Positions 1 through 9,430 of a stretch of DNA of 64,000 nucleotides are shown here, piece after piece. Within the stretch, counting starts at the first letter, position 1. Every line of letters starts with the position of its first letter. A model generated the notes under the pieces. The model was not told where the DNA came from. It ran no database searches and was given only the letters and a program-made list of their open reading frames with translations. The position numbers were made by a program, and so were the translations under genes. Source of the stretch: Burkholderia sp. Leaf177. GTDB taxonomy: Bacteria > Pseudomonadota > Gammaproteobacteria > Burkholderiales > Burkholderiaceae. Location of the stretch: the NCBI RefSeq assembly GCF_001424345.1, contig NZ_LMPF01000026.1, positions 62,478 through 126,477 on the forward strand, given 5' to 3'.

Positions 1-467
1 TGCGCCGCCACGCCGTTCGTGTAATTCGGCACGACGGTGGCTTTGTATTTATCGGCGAGACGCACGATGGTCGCAGTCGTCTGGTTCAGTTGATCGGCAA
101 GGTCGAGCAGGTCGTCGCGCAAAATGGCCGAGCGATAGGTCGCGTGCATATCCTGGCTCGAACGGCCGGCGTGCAGCAACGTGATGTCCTCGCCGGCGGC
201 TTTGATCAAAAGCGGCTCGAACGTGATCACCGTCTTCGGACGCTTGGCGCCCGGCTGGTTTCCATCCGCGATAACCTTGGCCACGCCCGCGGCCAGACGC
301 GGCGCCATGGATTTGTCGAGCAAACCTTCGTCCGTGTTGATGACAACGGTTGCCTTGTTGATTTCGCCGAGCCAGAAGAATTCATCGTGGGGCGGGTTCT
401 GTTGTGCAAACGCCGGCGCTGCGCACAGCAAAACGGCCGCCGGGAACGCCCAGCCATGCAGTCTCAT
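1..467 (-). CDS. Argininosuccinate lyase-like protein, exported (partial, C-terminus beyond window)
   Basis: The first 155 or so codons of a minus-strand gene, starting at the ATG at 467 and running off the left edge. The N-terminus is a Sec signal peptide (MRLHGWAFPAAVLLCAAPAFA, residues 1-21, cleavage probably before QQ). The mature part carries LHAGRSSQDMHATYR, which resembles the conserved H-x-GRS-x-x-D helix of argininosuccinate lyase and the fumarase/aspartase superfamily. A signal peptide is unusual for this family, so a periplasmic lyase with another substrate is likely. It follows the same strand as the Hsp70 operon but is separated by 74 bp. The catalytic C-terminal half is not visible. 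Confidence 0.75.
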   Translation of the reverse strand, partial: MRLHGWAFPAAVLLCAAPAFAQQNPPHDEFFWLGEINKATVVINTDEGLLDKSMAPRLAAGVAKVIADGNQPGAKRPKTVITFEPLLIKAAGEDITLLHAGRSSQDMHATYRSAILRDDLLDLADQLNQTTATIVRLADKYKATVVPNYTNGVAA

Positions 468-541
468 GATAGGAATGGTCGCGGATTGGGAAGCCGCGAT
501 TATAGAAGCGCCGCGCGTCTCACGTGTTTTTCACGTGCTTT

Positions 542-3331
542 TCACGCGCTCGTGACGAGTTTCAACCCCGGCGGCAACGATTCGCCGAATACGCGGCCTT
601 CGTCGGCTTGATCGAGTTCCACGACTTCACGCACCATCCCGATCCAGCTTTTCGGCGCGCCCGCATTTTCCAGCCGATGAACCACGCGCGCGCGAACGTC
701 GTCGGGCAGATCGCGCGAACGGTCGCCGGTCAGACGCGCGATCTGCGCAGCGGCGAACGCCGCGGGTTCGACCTTCTTCCAGTCGAGCGCAACAATTCTA
801 TCGAGCCATTGCGTGGCGATATCAGGCGGCACCACGCCGTGCGCGCTGCCGTAGAACGGACGGCGCGCGCCGAAGCGCCCGATCGCCCACCATCCCTGAT
901 GATTTTCCGACGGCTTTGCGAGCCGCGCGAACAGCTTTTGCGCGGCGTCGATCTTGCGTTCTACCGGCACGCGTTCAAGCGATGCCGTGAGCCGCACCAT
1001 ATCGGCGTAACCGGTTTTCGATGCATCGAAGGGCGCTTTGGTTTTCGTGCGCGACGCGGCGATGGACTGCACGTAATCGACGGCATCGAGCACGGCGGTT
1101 TGCTGATCCGCGTTCAAGCCGCCCGCCGCGCGCCGCCACAAGGTCCACCATTCCGACCAGACCTGGGCGTCGTTGAGATACTGAATACCGTCGTCGAACA
1201 GGGACCAGAGTTGTTCGACGCGCCATTCATCGAGCGGATAACCAAAGCCCGGGCGCAGGCAATAACCGGCGAGATTCAGCCACAGGCGTTCGTGATCCGC
1301 CGAGCGCCGCCGCCGTCGCGCGCGTTCCCACAGCGCGCCGAACAGTTCGCGAAGCAGCGCGCTGTCCCACGTATCGCGCGGGCCGAGAAGATGTTCGAGT
1401 TGCGCGCGCAGGCGTTTGACTTCCTTCGGGTCCACGTCGTGCGCGCGGTCGCCGAACGCGCGGTCGATCTGTTCGAGCGCCTTGTCATACGATGGATGAA
1501 GCACCTGCACAGTCGACGAGTCGGCCGGGGCTTCGCGGCGCAGCTGGAATTCGAGCTGCCATCGCCGGGATGGATCGGTTTGATCGATGCAATGCACTTC
1601 CAGCGTTCCGAGCTCCGTCAACGACGCCGAAAGCTGCACCCGCGTTTCGCGCGGACCTTTCGCCGAGCGCGGCTGGACGACGGTGGCGATCGGCGGAAGC
1701 CGGACGAAGTCGCCCGCGGAAAGATCGACGAGTTCGCCCGGCTGATAAACCCTGTCTCCCGTCGATGAAACCAGATGGAACCGGACCGGATGTCCAAGCA
1801 GCAGCGTGAACACGCGATCCTGAAGAAACACTTCGCGGCCTTCTTCCGTGCCGCGCGGCAGGAGACAAATGCCTTGCTGGTTTTTGTGGTCGCCGCCAAC
1901 TTCATCTTCCAGCACGAGGAAGTAGCTGCGCGCCGCGCCGCCGCCAATGCGCGGTCCAATCCCGCCGCGCGCGAGGCCATACGCGACCGCGCCGCGTGCC
2001 ACCGCTACATCCGGATTGTCGTTGTGCAGCGCGTGGAGCGGTTTGCCGCGCCATGCGCCGAGGGTATCGGTGAGACGCGCGACAAGCGCCTCTGCGCGGA
2101 ACACGCCGCCGTTGAGCAGCAGGGTGTCGGGGACCGGTAAGGTGACGGCATCGGCATCCGGCGCGCCCAAAGCCTCGCGCGATTGCGTCGTGTGCTGGTT
2201 GAGGAACGCCGCAATGTGGCGCGTGATGCCGGCATCGTTCGCGTAAGGCAAGCCGAACTCGACAATCGCGCTGCGCGAGCGCCGCGGCCGTTCATCCGAT
2301 GCAACCGTCGGGAAAAATCCATCGACGATGATCTGTTCCACTTCGCGCCGCGTCACTTCGACCGAACGCGCGCCGCCGATCATCCGCGATCCCGCGCCCA
2401 GCAGCGTGATCGACATGGCTTCCGGCGCGTTTGTGCCGAGCAGTTGTTCCTTGGCGGCGCGGCATCGTTCGACCAGTTGCGACAAACTTCCCGCCGATAA
2501 CTTCGCCGCCGACGTCGCCATCCGCGCTTCGACGAGATGGGCGAGCGCCAGATCCATGTTGTCGCCGCCGAGCATCAGATGATTGCCAACGCCGATACGT
2601 GTCAGCGCGGGCTCGCCGTCTTTCAGCTCGACCTTGATCAACGTGAGGTCGGTCGTGCCGCCGCCGACATCGCAAATCAGGACGAGACGCGTCTGCGCCA
2701 GTTCGGTATCGAGCGTGGCGCGATGCTGGAACAACCAGTCGTAAAACGCCGCTTGCGGTTCCTCGAGCAAACGCAATTGCGGCAAACCGGCCATGCGCGC
2801 GGCTTCGAGCGTGAGGGCGCGGGCGCCGTCGTCGAAGGAGGCGGGCACTGTCAGCACCACGTCCTGCGTTTCGAGGCGCGAGTGCGGGAAATGCGCATTC
2901 CACGCGGCGCGCACGTGGGCGAGATAACTGGCGCTCGCCGCAACCGGCGAAACTCGGCTGACGTCATCCGGCGCGCCCCACGGCAGGATTGGCGCAACCC
3001 GATCCACCGATGCATGCGACAACCAGCTTTTCGCGCTCGCCACGAGCCGGCCCGGCACTTGTGCGCCGAGCGTGCGCGCAAGGCGGCCGATCACCGCTTG
3101 CGGACCATCGGCGGGACGGGTTTCGCCCCACGGCAATTGAAGGTCGCCGGGATTCAATTCTCCTGGCGCCGGGTGGTATCGCGCGGACGGCAGCAGCGGC
3201 CGCCCCGCGACCTCGCCGGGACTTACGAGTTGATCGATATCGAAGACGCGGATTTCTTTCGAATCAGCGTCCGCGTAAGCCACGACCGTATTGCTCGTGC
3301 CGAGATCGATCCCGACGCAGTATTGCTTCAT
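542..3331 (-). CDS. Hsp70-family protein with C-terminal DUF3731-type extension
   Basis: A 929-residue protein. The N-terminal half is an actin-like Hsp70 ATPase: phosphate-1 loop VGIDLGTSNTVVAY near residue 6, phosphate-2 ICDVGGGTTDLTLI near 210, and adenosine motif LLLNGGVFRAEAL. Instead of a canonical DnaK peptide-binding domain it has a short beta region and a helical, Trp/Arg-rich C-terminal third, which I assign to DUF3731 from memory of related Burkholderia proteins. I chose ATG 3331 because the ATPase motif begins straight after it; the frame is open further upstream but only over the preceding gene. It lies 20 bp downstream of a second Hsp70 gene and is presumably co-transcribed. No DnaJ or GrpE partner is present. 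Client and cellular role are unknown. Confidence 0.9.
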   Translation of the reverse strand: MKQYCVGIDLGTSNTVVAYADADSKEIRVFDIDQLVSPGEVAGRPLLPSARYHPAPGELNPGDLQLPWGETRPADGPQAVIGRLARTLGAQVPGRLVASAKSWLSHASVDRVAPILPWGAPDDVSRVSPVAASASYLAHVRAAWNAHFPHSRLETQDVVLTVPASFDDGARALTLEAARMAGLPQLRLLEEPQAAFYDWLFQHRATLDTELAQTRLVLICDVGGGTTDLTLIKVELKDGEPALTRIGVGNHLMLGGDNMDLALAHLVEARMATSAAKLSAGSLSQLVERCRAAKEQLLGTNAPEAMSITLLGAGSRMIGGARSVEVTRREVEQIIVDGFFPTVASDERPRRSRSAIVEFGLPYANDAGITRHIAAFLNQHTTQSREALGAPDADAVTLPVPDTLLLNGGVFRAEALVARLTDTLGAWRGKPLHALHNDNPDVAVARGAVAYGLARGGIGPRIGGGAARSYFLVLEDEVGGDHKNQQGICLLPRGTEEGREVFLQDRVFTLLLGHPVRFHLVSSTGDRVYQPGELVDLSAGDFVRLPPIATVVQPRSAKGPRETRVQLSASLTELGTLEVHCIDQTDPSRRWQLEFQLRREAPADSSTVQVLHPSYDKALEQIDRAFGDRAHDVDPKEVKRLRAQLEHLLGPRDTWDSALLRELFGALWERARRRRRSADHERLWLNLAGYCLRPGFGYPLDEWRVEQLWSLFDDGIQYLNDAQVWSEWWTLWRRAAGGLNADQQTAVLDAVDYVQSIAASRTKTKAPFDASKTGYADMVRLTASLERVPVERKIDAAQKLFARLAKPSENHQGWWAIGRFGARRPFYGSAHGVVPPDIATQWLDRIVALDWKKVEPAAFAAAQIARLTGDRSRDLPDDVRARVVHRLENAGAPKSWIGMVREVVELDQADEGRVFGESLPPGLKLVTSA

Positions 3332-3351
3332 TGACGTTGCTTCATTCGCGT

Positions 3352-5205
3352 TCAGCCGTTCGCGCTGGCATTCGCGCGGACATCGAACTCGACCTTCCAG
3401 CGCTCGCCCGAATCGCGCGGCAAGGCTTCGAGCTCGAGCGTTCCGGCTTCGGTGATCCGCGCGTGCAGCTTCACGGGCACCACTTCGCCGGGCGTGCGGC
3501 CAACGGTTGGAAGTGTCGCCTGGATTTCTTCGAGTTCCTGCAATTCTTCGGGTCCCCAGAAGTCGAGCAACGTGCCGACCTGATCCTGTCTTCTCACCGA
3601 TGAACCGAAGAACCGGAAATGCACCGGTTCGCCCACGACCAGCCCGAATTCCTGCGGCGGCAACGCGGCTTCCGTGCCTTCTTCCATGCCGAAGGGCGCA
3701 AGACAAAGCGCCTGAACAGGCGGTTCGATGCCGGGCACGGCGGGCATCGCCGATTCGATTGCGACGTAATACGAACGCGCCGTGCCGCCGCGAATCCGCA
3801 CGCCCTTGCCGCGCCGGACATAACCGTAATACGCGGCGCCGCGCGCAACGGCGCGGTCGAGGTCGCCGCCCGCAAGCAGACGAGCCGGCGGCGCGTTTTC
3901 GGCCGCGAGCCAGCCGTTGACGGTATCGATAATGCGGCTGGCAAGCAGGTCCGACTTGAACACGCCGCCGTTGAACAGCACGGCAGTGGGATGGAGGAAA
4001 CTGGCGCCATCGGGGAGCGTGTTTTGCAGGCCTTCGATCTCGTTCAGTGCGTTCACCTGACGGCCAAGGAACGCCGCGAGATGACGCGGAATGGCTGCGT
4101 CCTGCGCATATGGCAGACCGAGTTGCGTGAGGCCCACGCGTGCGCGGCTTACCGGCCGGTCGGCACGATCGGCTTGCGGAAAAAAGCCGTCCAGAATGGT
4201 TTGCGTGAGTTCGGCGCGCGTGAGTTCCGTGCGGATCGAACCGCCGATCAGCTTCGATCCCCGGCTCGGCACCACGAGCGGCACGGTTTCCGTGGCGGGA
4301 TCGGTGAGAAGTGTTTCCTTCGCCGACCGGCACGCGTACGTGAGCGCGCGAAGCTGCCATGCGTCGGGTTGCGTGCCTTGCGTCGCGAGCTTGCGCGCGA
4401 CCACGTAGGCGAGTGCGAGGTCCATGTTGTCGCCGCCGAGCAGGATGTGCTCGCCAACGGCAATCCGATGCAACTCCAGGTTTCCTTCGCGTTCGATCAC
4501 CGCGATCAGCGAGAAGTCCGTGGTGCCGCCGCCGACATCGACGACGAGAATCACGTCGCCGACGCGGACCTGCTTGCGCCACTGGCCGTTGCTCATCTCG
4601 ATCCAGCTATACAGCGCGGCTTGCGGTTCTTCCAGCAAGGTCATGCGGCCGAAACCCGCCGCGTCCGCCGCTTCGGCCGTGAGATCGCGCGCGGCGGGAT
4701 CGAAGGAAGCGGGAATCGTGACAGTGATTTCCTGCTCACTGAACGGCGCCTCCGGATGCGCGTGATTCCACGCCTCGCGCAAATGCGTCAGGTAACGCAC
4801 CGAGCTTTCGAGCGGCGAAACGCGCGTGACTTCGGGCGGCGCGTCGTTTGGCAAGATCGCCGCGCGCCGGTTGACGCCCGGATGGCAAAGCCAGCTTTTC
4901 GCACTCGATACCAGCCGGATCGGCGTTGCCGCCCCGCGATTGCGCGCGAGTTCGCCGACCGCGAAATCCCGCTCGGCCGTCCACGGCAGGTTCAGGTCGC
5001 CGGCGCTGAATTCGCTCGGATGCGGCAGGTAGAGAAACGACGGCAGCAACTCGAGTTCTTCGATTGCGCCCGGCCCGGTGAGCTGCGTGACCGGCAAGAC
5101 GCTTTGCGCGGTTTTTTCGCCATCGCTCGCGGTGAGATCGACGTAGGAAAGCGCGCAATGCGTCGTACCCAGGTCGATGCCAATGGAATAGCGCGCGTCG
5201 CTCAT
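3352..5205 (-). CDS. Hsp70-family protein (DnaK-like ATPase)
   Basis: A 617-residue Hsp70/actin-fold ATPase. Visible motifs are the phosphate-1 loop GIDLGTTHCALSY (residues 9-21), phosphate-2 VVDVGGGTTDFSLI (about 220), and adenosine-binding VLFNGGVFKSDLL (about 400), followed by a beta-rich C-terminal segment of about 130 residues resembling a short substrate-binding domain. It ends at ANASANG with no EEVD-like tail. The start overlaps the stop of the upstream DUF2760 gene by ATGA (5202-5205), so translation is coupled. It is clearly paralogous to the next gene (shared GGDNMDLA, LEEPQAALY and ARSY motifs), suggesting duplication and divergence. It is not the housekeeping DnaK. Confidence 0.92.
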   Translation of the reverse strand: MSDARYSIGIDLGTTHCALSYVDLTASDGEKTAQSVLPVTQLTGPGAIEELELLPSFLYLPHPSEFSAGDLNLPWTAERDFAVGELARNRGAATPIRLVSSAKSWLCHPGVNRRAAILPNDAPPEVTRVSPLESSVRYLTHLREAWNHAHPEAPFSEQEITVTIPASFDPAARDLTAEAADAAGFGRMTLLEEPQAALYSWIEMSNGQWRKQVRVGDVILVVDVGGGTTDFSLIAVIEREGNLELHRIAVGEHILLGGDNMDLALAYVVARKLATQGTQPDAWQLRALTYACRSAKETLLTDPATETVPLVVPSRGSKLIGGSIRTELTRAELTQTILDGFFPQADRADRPVSRARVGLTQLGLPYAQDAAIPRHLAAFLGRQVNALNEIEGLQNTLPDGASFLHPTAVLFNGGVFKSDLLASRIIDTVNGWLAAENAPPARLLAGGDLDRAVARGAAYYGYVRRGKGVRIRGGTARSYYVAIESAMPAVPGIEPPVQALCLAPFGMEEGTEAALPPQEFGLVVGEPVHFRFFGSSVRRQDQVGTLLDFWGPEELQELEEIQATLPTVGRTPGEVVPVKLHARITEAGTLELEALPRDSGERWKVEFDVRANASANG

Positions 5206-5774
5206 AGTTCCACCTCGGCCGGCGCGATCACCGATGCATCGTGGCTTTCCATCATCTTCGGCAGGCGGACTTGTTCGACCTTCCAGCCGCGATGACTCAG
5301 ATTCCCGCTGAACGGCGCCTGCCCGACCACGTTGCCGGTGAGGCGGATAGCGCTGGCATCGAAACCATCTTGCAGCGTCACGCGGCTGCCTTCGGCTTCC
5401 GTGCGTACCGGGTGGATGGTGAAATGTTCGCGCAGCGTTGTGCGGCAGCCGTCGTGGACGAGGCGCGCGGCGGCGCCGATCTCGGCATCGGAATAGGCGG
5501 CCACGTCTTCTTCGATGAAATCGATAAAGCGTGCGTCGCGCTGCAAAAGGCCGAGCAGTTGGAGGGCGGCGTCGGGGGTGGCTTCTTTTATCGTCCGGAC
5601 TACGGGTGCGGGCGCGGGTGTAGGGGCGGCGGCCGGCGTTGGTGCAGGCGCGGCGGCTTCGCCGTTGCGCACGCGGCGCACGCCGGCTGCGACTTCGCGA
5701 TCGCCCAGGATGGCGAAGAACGTTCCAACGGCCAGCGAAAATCTGCTGAGGAACGACGCATTCAAATCACTCAT
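5202..5774 (-). CDS. DUF2760 domain protein, first gene of Hsp70 operon
   Basis: A 190-residue protein. Residues 1-35 form a possible membrane or amphipathic segment (FLSRFSLAVGTFFAILG). An Ala/Pro-rich linker follows (about 40-60), then a compact domain with DAALQLLGLLQRDARFIDF typical of DUF2760. The start at 5774 has a good Shine-Dalgarno (AGGAG, 6-nt spacing). It overlaps the first Hsp70 gene by 4 nt, making it the leader of a three-gene operon. Function is unknown; its constant position before two Hsp70-like ATPases suggests a membrane-linked partner or adaptor for them, which is inference. Confidence 0.85.
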   Translation of the reverse strand: MSDLNASFLSRFSLAVGTFFAILGDREVAAGVRRVRNGEAAAPAPTPAAAPTPAPAPVVRTIKEATPDAALQLLGLLQRDARFIDFIEEDVAAYSDAEIGAAARLVHDGCRTTLREHFTIHPVRTEAEGSRVTLQDGFDASAIRLTGNVVGQAPFSGNLSHRGWKVEQVRLPKMMESHDASVIAPAEVEL

Positions 5775-6040
5775 AAACGGCTCCTGATGTGCTTTTCGAG
5801 GACAACCTGTCCTTTGACACCGGCGGGACGCGCGCCCGGCGGGGTTTCTTGATTCGGTAATGTGATTGCAAGCTACTGGCGCAAGCCGCGCGCCACCGTG
5901 AACGGAAGGCGCGCAACGGCCGCGAAACCCGTATTTTGCCCTGAGGCGGGCATCGGACGTTCGATGAGCTTGATTTGGGCGCGAAAGGAAGCTTGGCGGG
6001 ATCGATTATTCGATGGTGTTTTGCCCGCCATTACGTGATT

Positions 6041-6442
6041 TCAACGTTGCGATGACTCCGGCAAATCTTCGATGTCTTTGGCCCACGCAAGCGCCGAGCT
6101 GCACCAGCCTTGCTTGAGCGCGGGAATCTGCGCGCGTTGTGCAATCGCGCCCAGGCGGAGGTTGAACTGGGTGGGATTATCGGCGGCCGACGCGTAGATG
6201 GGCGTGCCGCAATCGGCGCAAAAAGCCTGGGCGCGTCGCGTACCGGAATCGGCAGTCTTGATGTAGATCTTCGGCTGGCCGCGCAAGATCCTGAAGTCGC
6301 CGGCCATTGCGGGAACGCTCGCGCGAAAGGGCGCGCCGGAAAGCGTCTGGCAATCGGTGCAATGGCATATCCCCGCCTTTTGGGGATCGACAATGGCTTC
6401 ATAAGCAATGGCGCCGCAATGGCAACGGCCTTCTACTTTCAT
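6041..6442 (-). CDS. GFA-family zinc-binding protein
   Basis: A 133-residue protein of the glutathione-dependent formaldehyde-activating (GFA/Mss4-fold) family. Zinc-ligand cysteines are visible as CHCGAIAY (residues 6-13), CHCTDCQTLSG (about 26-36) and FCADCGTPIY (about 74-83). ATG 6442 is preceded by AGGAG at suitable spacing. An in-frame ATG 11 codons upstream is less likely. Members often act on small aldehydes or thiols, but most, including this one, have no proven substrate. It lies 73 bp downstream of arsH on the same strand and may be read through from the ars promoter. Confidence 0.88.
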   Translation of the reverse strand: MKVEGRCHCGAIAYEAIVDPQKAGICHCTDCQTLSGAPFRASVPAMAGDFRILRGQPKIYIKTADSGTRRAQAFCADCGTPIYASAADNPTQFNLRLGAIAQRAQIPALKQGWCSSALAWAKDIEDLPESSQR

Positions 6443-6515
6443 TTTTTGTCTCCTCGATTTCAAAGGTTCCATTACACCTGATCGGCTTTTTAAGTGTGCG
6501 TTGCGAATTGCGCTT

Positions 6516-7286
6516 TCACTCGGTTTCGTTGTCGTCGGTATCGGCGTTGGCGCCGGCCGCTTCATGATCCATCGCGGCGCTCGCCAGCGTGGTCGCAAAC
6601 TCGGGATGCGCTTGCCTGCGCTCGCTGTAGCGGTCGGTCAGGTAATCCGAGCGATCGCGCACGAGCAGCGTGAACTTGTACAGCTCTTCCATTACATCGA
6701 TAACGCGATCGTAATAAGCCGATGGTTTCATCCGCCCGTCCGCGTCGAATTCCTGCCATGCCTTCGCCACCGACGACTGGTTCGGAATGGTCACCATGCG
6801 CATCCAGCGGCCGAGCAGGCGTAACGCATTGACCGCGTTGAACGACTGCGATCCGCCGCATACCTGCATCACGGCGAGCGTTCGGCCTTGTGTGGGACGA
6901 ACGCCGCCGCTTTCGAGCGGCAGCCAGTCGATCTGATTCTTGAAGACGGCGGTCAGCGTGCCATGGCGCTCAGGGCTGCACCACACTTGTCCTTCCGACC
7001 ACTCCGAAAGCGCCCGCAGTTCGGCCACTTTCGGATGATCGGCCGTGACGCTGTCGGTTATCGGCAAGCCGTGAGGATCGAAGACCCGCGTTTCGGCGCC
7101 GAAATGGCGCAGGATGCGTTCGGCTTCGAGCGTCAGGAAGCGGCTGTACGACGTGGGGCGCAAGGAGCCATAAAGCAGCAAAATTCGTGGTGCATGTTGC
7201 GAAACCGCGCGCGGTTCGAGTTTGCGGAGATCCGGCGTGTCGAGATGCGGCGTGCTGACGTTCGGAAGAAGCTGATTCTGTATCAT
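6516..7286 (-). CDS. arsH: ArsH NADPH-dependent FMN reductase / organoarsenical oxidase
   Basis: A 256-residue flavodoxin-like protein. The FMN-phosphate loop LLLYGSLRPTSYSRFL (residues 34-49) and the conserved VWCSPERHGTLTAVFKNQIDW and QVCGGSQSFNAVN segments identify ArsH. The family reduces flavin or quinones with NADPH and oxidises trivalent organoarsenicals. ATG 7286 has AGGA 7 nt upstream. It follows the arsR-type gene on the same strand with a 127-bp gap. No arsB, acr3 or arsC lies nearby, so this is a minimal regulator-plus-ArsH unit rather than a full ars operon. The C-terminal tail after residue 235 is acidic and low-complexity. Confidence 0.93.
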   Translation of the reverse strand: MIQNQLLPNVSTPHLDTPDLRKLEPRAVSQHAPRILLLYGSLRPTSYSRFLTLEAERILRHFGAETRVFDPHGLPITDSVTADHPKVAELRALSEWSEGQVWCSPERHGTLTAVFKNQIDWLPLESGGVRPTQGRTLAVMQVCGGSQSFNAVNALRLLGRWMRMVTIPNQSSVAKAWQEFDADGRMKPSAYYDRVIDVMEELYKFTLLVRDRSDYLTDRYSERRQAHPEFATTLASAAMDHEAAGANADTDDNETE

Positions 7287-7413
7287 TCGGGAATCCTGAT
7301 GTTTTGTTTTGCTTCGTACCCATGCTGCGACCGATTGACGACGCCATCGCCTTTGCGCATCGTGCGTATTTGGCCAGATATGACGCGATAAATCCAAACC
7401 ATGTGCACGCGCC

Positions 7414-7746
7414 TCAAGCTGCATCGTCGCAGCAGCCCGGAAGCTCACTTGCTGCACATGGCGCGCCGGCGCAGCAATTCTCGGTCAGGAATCCGATCAG
7501 GCCCGTCATGGCATCGAAATTCGCGGTGTAGATGATAAAGCGGCTTTCTTGCCGAGGTTTCACCAACTCCGCATGCGACAAATCCTTGAGATGAAACGAC
7601 AGGCTTGAAGGGGAAAGCCCGAGTTGCTTCGCTATTTCACCGGCGGCCATGCCGTCGGATCCGGCGACGACCAGCAAGCGAAAAATCGCGAGGCGCGATT
7701 CATGGGCAAGCGCGCCAAGGGCGCGTACAACGAGATCAGCGTTCAT
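7414..7746 (-). CDS. ArsR-family metalloid-responsive repressor
   Basis: A 110-residue winged-helix regulator. The recognition helix region is GEIAKQLGLSPSSLSFHLKDL (about 36-56), with a beta-wing ending FIIYTANF. The C-terminus carries a cysteine cluster (ENCCAGAPC, then GCC), a plausible As(III)/Sb(III) thiolate site like the C-terminal sensors of some ArsR proteins. This differs from the classic CVC site in the DNA helix, which is absent. The start at 7746 lacks a clear Shine-Dalgarno. A 20-bp dyad lies 30 bp upstream, and arsH is the next gene, so autorepression together with arsH control is expected. Confidence 0.9.
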   Translation of the reverse strand: MNADLVVRALGALAHESRLAIFRLLVVAGSDGMAAGEIAKQLGLSPSSLSFHLKDLSHAELVKPRQESRFIIYTANFDAMTGLIGFLTENCCAGAPCAASELPGCCDDAA

Positions 7747-7775
7747 GCATCGAACGATAAAGCATTCGATTCGAT

Positions 7776-7795
7776 ATTTCAAGTATTGTTGAAAT
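7776..7795. promoter_or_regulatory. Candidate ArsR operator dyad
   Basis: Perfect inverted repeat ATTTCAA-6-TTGAAAT centred about 40 bp upstream of the arsR start. Its size, position and AT-rich arms fit ArsR-family operators. Binding is inferred, not shown. Confidence 0.5.
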
Positions 7796-7924
7796 GATGG
7801 CTCGGTCTGGCGGTTCGATTGATTCGCTCGCGCGAGAAGAGAAGCTTCGTAGGCACAAGGCGAACAATTTGCGCCACGGAGCGTTCGTATCGACAATCGC
7901 TCCCCGGCAAACACAAACGAACCA

Positions 7925-9392
7925 CTACTGCGGCAACGCCGCCATCGCAATCTTCCCGGCGTCATCGAGCTGCTCCACATGCCAGCACGTATCCATCAAA
8001 TTGCGCGTTCGATCAGGCGAAAGAATGCCTTCGGCCAGATCCGAGAATTTTTTCTCGAGCTGTTGATCTGTCATAGGCACTTCGGTGCTGCCAATTGCAT
8101 GCTGGATAAACTTATGCAGCTTCCGGCCATCCTTCAGCGTGATCGTCATGTCGACCTGTTCGGGTTTGATCGACGGGTCAATGATCGCGTTCACCTTGTC
8201 ACGCAGCGCGATCGTTACCGGGTCGCGCACCTTGGCGTCGCTGAACTGCTTCTCGCCGGCAGCGCCATCGATAATGGCGATCGCCACCGCGTGATAGATG
8301 CTGAACTTGCCCTCCAGTCCAATCTGCGGCGTCTTCTTGCCAGTCAGTTCTATAACGAGCGGATGCACACGAAGGTCGATATGGTCGATCTGGTCAGCCG
8401 TCAGATGGTTTTGATTGCGAAGCTGGATTGCGGCGTCGATGGCCGGATGAATCACGATGCCGCACGCAAAGGGCTTGTACGTGTTCAACGTCGACTCGTA
8501 ATGTGAACCCAGCCCTTCGGTGATTTCGCGGTAATCCTGTTTGGTGCTGATGGTGTTCGCCCAACCCCGTTTCGCTTCGATCATGCCATCGGAACTGGTG
8601 TAGTTTTTCTCTGCCAACAGCGCGGCGAAAATTCCGTTCGCGGCGGCGCGTCCCGGGTTGAAGCTCTTGTTCATCGAGCCGAACGATTCCCGCAACCCGA
8701 CCGGCTGCGATGCCGCCAGTCCCAGCGCCCACACCATTTGCTGAACGCTCAAACCCATCAGCTTGCCGGTTGCCGCAGCCGCACCGAACACGCCGCATGT
8801 GCCGGTGATATGCCAGCCGACATCGTAGTGATTCGGGTATACGGCATTGCCTATGCGCAATTCCGTTTCCACGCCGAGTACCAGCGCGTTCAGAAAGTCC
8901 TTGCCCGACACCGGCCGATATTGCGAATACGCCAGGATTGCGGACACAACCGGGCCGGCTGGATGGATGATGGTCTTCAGATGGGTATCGTCGTAATCGA
9001 AGATATGACTGCTGACACCGTTGATGAACGCCGCATTCATGATGTCGAAGCGCTCCGTGCGGCCGAGCAGATTCGCTTGCGGTGGTCCGGAAAACGGGGT
9101 GAGCGCCGCGACCGCCCGGTTCACCGTTTCGTCATGCGAGCCGCCGACCGCGACGCCGACCCAGTTCATCAACGTCCGCACGCCTTCCTTGCGAGCTGCC
9201 GAGGGCAAATCCTGATAACCGGTTTTAACGATAAATTCCGCGAGGATGCGCGTGACCTTCGGCGGCCGCGGCTGCCGAAGCCGCGCTGCTTGCGTCCGGC
9301 GATTGCGCGAAGACAGTTGTGCTGGCGGTCGCCGATGCCAGCGCACCCACCGCACTGGTCTTCAGAAAATGACGCCGGTCGATCATGGACAT
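7925..9392 (-). pseudogene. MmgE/PrpD-family protein, Tat-signal frame and main frame out of register
   Basis: The main frame (7925 to about 9290) encodes a full MmgE/PrpD domain of roughly 450 residues (KVTRILAEFIVKTGYQDL, FDYDDTHLKTIIHPAG, FNPGRAAANGIFAALLAEKN, KPFACGIVIHPAID). The family includes 2-methylcitrate dehydratase and related lyases. The proper start appears to be ATG 9392, 8 nt after GAGGAG, opening a Tat signal peptide (DRRHFLKTSAVGALASATAS, then VFAQ). That frame runs into a TAA at 9225-9227. A one-base shift between about 9258 and 9300, in a GC-rich GCCGCGGCCGCC stretch, would join the signal peptide to the enzyme. This is therefore a frameshifted gene or a sequence error. 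The only in-frame alternative start is a GTG at 9355 with no Shine-Dalgarno. Confidence 0.75.
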
Positions 9393-9430
9393 AAGCCTGT
9401 CTCCTCAATTTTTGTGGCATCGTATCGACC

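Noticed and set aside
3334..4582. Open frame extending the second Hsp70 gene upstream by about 417 codons
   Set aside because: It overlaps the first Hsp70 gene on the same strand, is Arg-rich low-quality sequence, and the ATPase motif starts at 3331.
3619..5295. Long plus-strand open frame (558 codons) opposite the Hsp70 gene
   Set aside because: High-GC antisense frame without domains, start site or ribosome site; the minus-strand protein is clearly real.
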